Positions 60,930 to 64,000 of a stretch of DNA of 64,000 bases are shown here, one piece after another. This stretch comes from D2472 sp964275585 (lineage in GTDB: Bacteria > Pseudomonadota > Gammaproteobacteria > Magnimaribacterales > D2472). Where the stretch lies: assembly GCA_964275585.1 (NCBI GenBank), contig CAXYCJ010000006.1, positions 189,595 through 253,594 on the forward strand, read 5' to 3'. Within the stretch, counting starts at the first letter, position 1. The number at the start of each line of letters is the position of its first letter. Below the pieces are notes generated by a model. That model saw nothing but the letters and a program-made list of their open reading frames with translations, was not told the origin of the DNA and ran no database searches. The position numbers were made by a program, and so were the translations under genes.

Positions 60930-61681
60930 TGGATTTCTTAAATAAAACTGCCATAGTTACAGGAGCTGGCCAGGGAGTTGGCAGAGGTATAGCGCTTGCT
61001 CTTGCTGCTTATGGAGCAAATATCTCATTACTTGGTCGAACTTTTTCTAAGGTTGAGCAAGTTGCTAAGGAAATAATTGATAATGGTGGTTCTGCTCTTC
61101 CTATTGAGTGCGATGTTAAGAACCTCAAATCAATTGAAAATGGAATTCAGTTAACCATTAAGAAATATAACTCATTACAATTTCTAGTGAATAATGCTCA
61201 AGAGGTTCCTTTGGGTAGTATATTAGATGTAGAAGAGCAGGCATTTATTGCTGGCTGGGACTCGGGCCCCTTAGCAACCTTTCGATTTATGAGACTGTGT
61301 TATCCACACCTAAAAGGAGATGGAAAAATTATAAATTTAGCTAGCTCTTCAGCTTTAAGACCTGATTCAGCTAATTATGGAGCTTATGCTGCAGTAAAAG
61401 AATCTATCAGGACTCTCTCTAGAGCTGCTGCGGTAGAATGGGGCAAAGATAATATATTAGTTAACTGTATTATGCCCTTAGCTAAATCGCCTGGAATGGA
61501 ATGGTGGATTAATGAACACCCAGAGGAAGCCAATGAGTTTATTCAGACTATTCCGCTTGGTAAAATTGGGGATTGTAAAGACGATATAGGGGAGGCCGTG
61601 TGCCATTTACTGAGTGATGGAATGGGATATATAACTGGCTCCACTATAATGTTAGATGGTGGGCAAGCATATTTAAGATAG
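60929..61681 (+). CDS. Short-chain dehydrogenase/reductase
   Basis: A 250-residue SDR beginning MDFLNKTAIVTGAGQGVGRG. The catalytic Tyr/Lys are in YGAYAAVKES (about 148-157) with a Ser-rich strand NLASSSALRP before it; the NNAQE segment replaces the more usual NNAG. The start at 60929 overlaps the stop of the KstD-like gene (TAATG), so translation is coupled; longer reading from 60812 would overlap that gene deeply and is rejected. It would act with the KstD-like enzyme on a shared substrate. Confidence 0.9.
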   Translation: MDFLNKTAIVTGAGQGVGRGIALALAAYGANISLLGRTFSKVEQVAKEIIDNGGSALPIECDVKNLKSIENGIQLTIKKYNSLQFLVNNAQEVPLGSILDVEEQAFIAGWDSGPLATFRFMRLCYPHLKGDGKIINLASSSALRPDSANYGAYAAVKESIRTLSRAAAVEWGKDNILVNCIMPLAKSPGMEWWINEHPEEANEFIQTIPLGKIGDCKDDIGEAVCHLLSDGMGYITGSTIMLDGGQAYLR

Positions 61682-61688
61682 GTACAAA

Positions 61689-62174
61689 ATGGATCAATTA
61701 CAGAAACTTTTAGATATTGAAGAAATTAAAAATTTAAAACATAGATATTTTCGTGCTATAGATATGGCTGATTTTGACTTATTAGATAATATTTTTACTG
61801 ATGATGTCACTGTTGATTATCGCGGAGGGACTTACAGATGGCAATCTGAGGGCAAGGACACTATTAAAGAGAGCTTGCGAGCATCATTTCATAATCAAGC
61901 ATGTGCGATGCATACAGGCCATCATCCTGAAATTGAGATTACCTCAAACACAGAAGCTACAGGTAAGTGGTATCTGCAAGATATATTTTATAACCTAGAT
62001 CATAATACTGTGACACAAGGTACTGCTCTCTATGAGGACATATACTTAAAGTTGGATGAGACATGGCTTATAAAACATTCAGAATATGACAGGATTTGGG
62101 AAGAAGTTTCACCAGTAAATCCCAAAACAAAATTTACTAAAATACTTCTTAAAGATAAGGGAATTCAAAAATAG
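61689..62174 (+). CDS. NTF2-like (SnoaL-type) protein
   Basis: A 161-residue cytoplasmic NTF2-like protein. The N-terminal helix IEEIKNLKHRYFRAIDMADF and the following LLDNIFTDDVTVDYRGG, with a MHTGHHPEIEI strand later, match the SnoaL_4-type group that includes polyketide cyclases and ring dehydratases. His/Asp residues that might be catalytic are present but cannot be assigned. It is 7 bases after the SDR and 8 before a second NTF2-like gene, within one operon. Confidence 0.78.
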   Translation: MDQLQKLLDIEEIKNLKHRYFRAIDMADFDLLDNIFTDDVTVDYRGGTYRWQSEGKDTIKESLRASFHNQACAMHTGHHPEIEITSNTEATGKWYLQDIFYNLDHNTVTQGTALYEDIYLKLDETWLIKHSEYDRIWEEVSPVNPKTKFTKILLKDKGIQK

Positions 62175-62182
62175 GAAATACT

Positions 62183-62611
62183 ATGAAAGAGAAAGTAGCA
62201 GCAGCGCTTAATAATTATGTTTTAGCTTACAAGGATAACAATAAAGATCTATTTTTAAGCTTATGGGCTCAAGAGGCAATTTTTGAAGATCCAGTTGGCT
62301 CAGAGCCCTGCAAAGGTATCGATGCTATCTCTGCATTTTGGGATTTTGGTCATGCTGAGGGAATGACTATTACTCCAGCAAATGTAGATAAAGTTATTTG
62401 TGGAAATGAAGGTATTTTAAAAGCCGTGATGCAGGTTAGAAATACCTCTGATAACAGCGGCATAGACATTAGTATTGTTGATCATTTTGTTATACGTGAT
62501 GATGGCAAAATTATTCAAGGGAGGGCTTTCTGGGATGATGGATCCATGTCCCAACCTGATAACGTTGATTCATTTGAAATCAATATAGATGACTTTAAGG
62601 ATAGGGGATAG
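62183..62611 (+). CDS. NTF2-like protein (ketosteroid-isomerase-like fold)
   Basis: A 142-residue single-domain NTF2-like protein. The helix AALNNYVLAYKDNNKDLFLSLW and the EDPVGSEPCKGIDAI turn are like the SnoaL_2/steroid delta-isomerase group, where an Asp in this part binds the substrate; ending DHFVIRDDGKIIQGRAFWDDGS is the expected last strand. With the KstD-like dehydrogenase and SDR upstream, isomerisation of a ring double bond is a plausible job, but this is inference. No signal peptide. Confidence 0.78.
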   Translation: MKEKVAAALNNYVLAYKDNNKDLFLSLWAQEAIFEDPVGSEPCKGIDAISAFWDFGHAEGMTITPANVDKVICGNEGILKAVMQVRNTSDNSGIDISIVDHFVIRDDGKIIQGRAFWDDGSMSQPDNVDSFEINIDDFKDRG

Positions 62612-62625
62612 CGCCTTATACTTAA

Positions 62626-63390
62626 ATGAATTTAAGCCTAAATTTAAATAAAATTGCTTTATTGAGGAATTCCAGAGGAAGTGGTACTCCTTCATTAGAG
62701 GGTTACGCCAATGAATCAATAAAATTTGGTGTTGATGGATTGACACTTCATCCAAGGCCAGATCATCGCCATGCAACATCAGAAGATGCAATCAAATTAT
62801 CTTTCATTTGCAATCACCATAACCTTGAATTTAATCTAGAAGGTAATCCCTTTTCTATTGCCTCAGGTGAATATTTAGGATTTCAAGAAATATGTTACCA
62901 AGCAAATCCTCACCAAATTACACTTGTGCCTGATTCACCCCTTCAAATTACATCAGATCATGGTTGGCAGAAAGGCTTTAAAGATAAAGAGTTAAAACAA
63001 TTTATTAATAATCACAAGAGAAACAAAATAAGAATCAGTTTATTTATCAACGCTGATATTGAATCTGTTGAATATGCTGCAGATATGGGTGTAGATAGAG
63101 TGGAATTATACACAGGACCATTTGCAGAAATATATGCCTCATCTATGGTAAGAAATACATCAGAGCATATTGAAATTAAAAATATTATGATTAAGACTAT
63201 TCAGCGCGCTCGCGAATTAAATCTTGGGGTGAATGCAGGCCATGATTTAAATTTAGCTAATCTACCTGAATTGATGCAGTGTGGATCTATAGATGAGGTA
63301 TCAATAGGCCATGCAATTATTATTGACTCATTGAAATATGGGTTTTATGACACCATAATGAAATACAAAGAGATTACCAAGGGTAAATAA
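62626..63390 (+). CDS. pdxJ: Pyridoxine 5'-phosphate synthase
   Basis: A 254-residue PdxJ. It begins with LNLNKIALLRNSRGSG, has the substrate motif GVDGLTLHPRPDHRH (about 36-50) and the phosphate-binding NAGHDLNLAN (about 204-213), followed by SIGHAII, all conserved in PdxJ. It condenses 1-deoxyxylulose 5-phosphate with aminoacetone phosphate to make vitamin B6. The NSRG in place of the common NARG is noted. Its TAA overlaps the glutaredoxin ATG by one base. It is a core gene, placed after the accessory operon by 14 bases. Confidence 0.93.
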   Translation: MNLSLNLNKIALLRNSRGSGTPSLEGYANESIKFGVDGLTLHPRPDHRHATSEDAIKLSFICNHHNLEFNLEGNPFSIASGEYLGFQEICYQANPHQITLVPDSPLQITSDHGWQKGFKDKELKQFINNHKRNKIRISLFINADIESVEYAADMGVDRVELYTGPFAEIYASSMVRNTSEHIEIKNIMIKTIQRARELNLGVNAGHDLNLANLPELMQCGSIDEVSIGHAIIIDSLKYGFYDTIMKYKEITKGK

Positions 63391-63704
63391 TGGCGATTAA
63401 AGAAAAAATTAAAGAACAAATAAAAACCAATGAAATTCTAATATATATGAAAGGTTCACCTTATGAGCCTAAGTGCGGTTTTTCAGCTAAAACTGTTCAA
63501 GCTTTAATAGATTGTGGAGCTGAATTTTCCTATGTTGATATTTTAGAAAATCAAGAAATTAGGCAATTACTTCCAGAAATATCTGATTGGCCAACCTTTC
63601 CTCAGGTTTTTATTAAAGGTGAATTAATTGGTGGCTGTGACATAGTTACTGAAATGCATCAAGATGGCGAGCTTCAACTATTGATAAGTTCCGTTAGCAA
63701 ATAG
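63390..63704 (+). CDS. grxD: Monothiol glutaredoxin, Grx4 type
   Basis: A 104-residue glutaredoxin with the CGFS active site in EPKCGFSAKTVQAL (about 28-41) and the glutathione-binding WPTFPQVFIKGELIGG (about 70-85). CGFS glutaredoxins carry a [2Fe-2S] cluster with glutathione, deliver it to iron-sulfur proteins, and take part in iron homeostasis. Length is normal for the family. It overlaps pdxJ by one base and ends one base from the convergent ferritin-like gene, whose iron function is a thematic match. Confidence 0.95.
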   Translation: MAIKEKIKEQIKTNEILIYMKGSPYEPKCGFSAKTVQALIDCGAEFSYVDILENQEIRQLLPEISDWPTFPQVFIKGELIGGCDIVTEMHQDGELQLLISSVSK

Positions 63705-63705
63705 A

Positions 63706-64000
63706 TTAACCAAAATCTTTTAACATAGCTTTAAGCTCAAGAGAATGTTGTTCCTCTTCTCCAATCATGCTTCGCGCATACTCTTCTAGGTAGACAGAAG
63801 CATCAGCAACACCTGCTAGTAGCTGTTTATATAAACCTAGTGCATGTAACTCATGCTCCAAGCCTTCTTCTAAAATATCCTTAATAGAATGCCTATGAGT
63901 TTCTTTAATTTTTGCAATTTTAAGGCTAGGGTGACCATCTAGCCCAACAATCAGTTCACCAGCCTGCTGAGCATGCATGAGAGACTCACTCGCTTGCTCC
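63706..64000 (-). CDS. Bacterioferritin/ferritin-like protein, C-terminal part (cut by right edge)
   Basis: The C-terminal 97 residues of a four-helix-bundle protein; the frame is open to base 64000, and the Met at 63978 is internal, with EQASESL before it. The helix EGLEHELHALGLYKQLL carries a Glu and His that match a di-iron ligand helix, and MIGEEEQHSLELKAML carries the ExxH of the last helix, so a ferroxidase centre is possible. The relation to bacterioferritin is by pattern only. It lies tail-to-tail with the glutaredoxin gene. Confidence 0.7.
   Translation of the reverse strand, partial: EQASESLMHAQQAGELIVGLDGHPSLKIAKIKETHRHSIKDILEEGLEHELHALGLYKQLLAGVADASVYLEEYARSMIGEEEQHSLELKAMLKDFG

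Noticed and set aside
1..64000. Mobile elements, replication origin, rRNA or CRISPR arrays
   Set aside because: No transposase, integrase, terminal inverted repeats, DnaA-box cluster or regularly spaced repeats were seen.

Overview
The window looks like a low-G+C, tightly packed chromosome of a marine, oligotrophic gammaproteobacterium. Zur, PdxJ, a YheS-type ABC-F protein, a Grx4-type glutaredoxin and a TonB-like protein point to Gammaproteobacteria. The short gaps, recurrent stop-stop and stop-start overlaps, and the wealth of SDRs, thiolases, P450, Rieske and flavin oxygenases, amidohydrolase-2, NTF2-like and APH-like proteins recall SAR86-like or related lineages. The exact lineage is inference. 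There is no CRISPR array, rRNA, insertion sequence or visible origin.

Layout. 1-4.4 kb: start of a gamma-glutamyltransferase, tRNA-Arg(TCG), zur, a DUF3604 protein, a metallo-beta-lactamase-fold hydrolase and DUF2237. 4.4-8.6 kb: an accessory patch with two adenine methyltransferases converging on a PD-(D/E)XK (TdeIII-like) endonuclease, a RecB/Cas4-like nuclease, an orphan and a frameshifted Cys-rich gene. 8.7-20.1 kb: NTF2-like protein, membrane fatty acid hydroxylase, thioesterase, YheS, P450, M16 and M28 peptidases, flavin monooxygenase. 20.2-22.7 kb: a visibly more G+C-rich pair, an APH-like kinase and a luciferase-like enzyme of a probably F420-dependent type. 23.6 kb: tRNA-Arg(ACG), almost identical to the first tRNA. 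23.8-31.3 kb: lipid/isoprenoid-type catabolism (two thiolases, carotenoid oxygenase, nitronate monooxygenase, acyl-CoA synthetase, TauD-type dioxygenase). 31.4-37.8 kb: a c-di-GMP/phosphorelay block. 37.8-40.7 kb: TonB-like protein, CBS protein, MFS transporter, a rubredoxin of only 56 residues, thioredoxin-like protein. 40.7-49.2 kb: a minus-strand operon with Rieske oxygenase, amidohydrolase, SDR and two frameshifted genes (sulfotransferase and DUF1214), then APH-like kinase, aldehyde dehydrogenase and SDR.

49.4-54.7 kb is the most notable locus: a complete-looking coenzyme F420 operon, npdG-cofE-cofD-cofC-fbiC. It supplies the deazaflavin and an NADPH:F420 oxidoreductase to reduce it; the luciferase-like enzyme at 21.7 kb is the best local candidate consumer. 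No FbiB-type dehydro-F420-0 reductase domain is present, which raises the question of which F420 variant is made.

54.7-64 kb: DUF1295 membrane protein, M20 amidohydrolase, small membrane proteins, nitronate monooxygenase, a KstD-like flavoprotein with an SDR and two NTF2-like proteins, then pdxJ, grxD and a ferritin-like protein cut by the right edge.

As a whole the genes describe a cell that takes apart hydrophobic, oxygen-rich or cyclic organic molecules (steroid-, terpenoid- or carotenoid-like) with many single oxygenases and reductases, one branch of which may run on F420H2. The substrate is not readable from sequence. A technical caveat: at 43.5-44.9 kb and 56.8-57.1 kb coding frames are broken only by single-base expansions of short homopolymers (about sixteen cases), which looks more like sequence error than gene decay.
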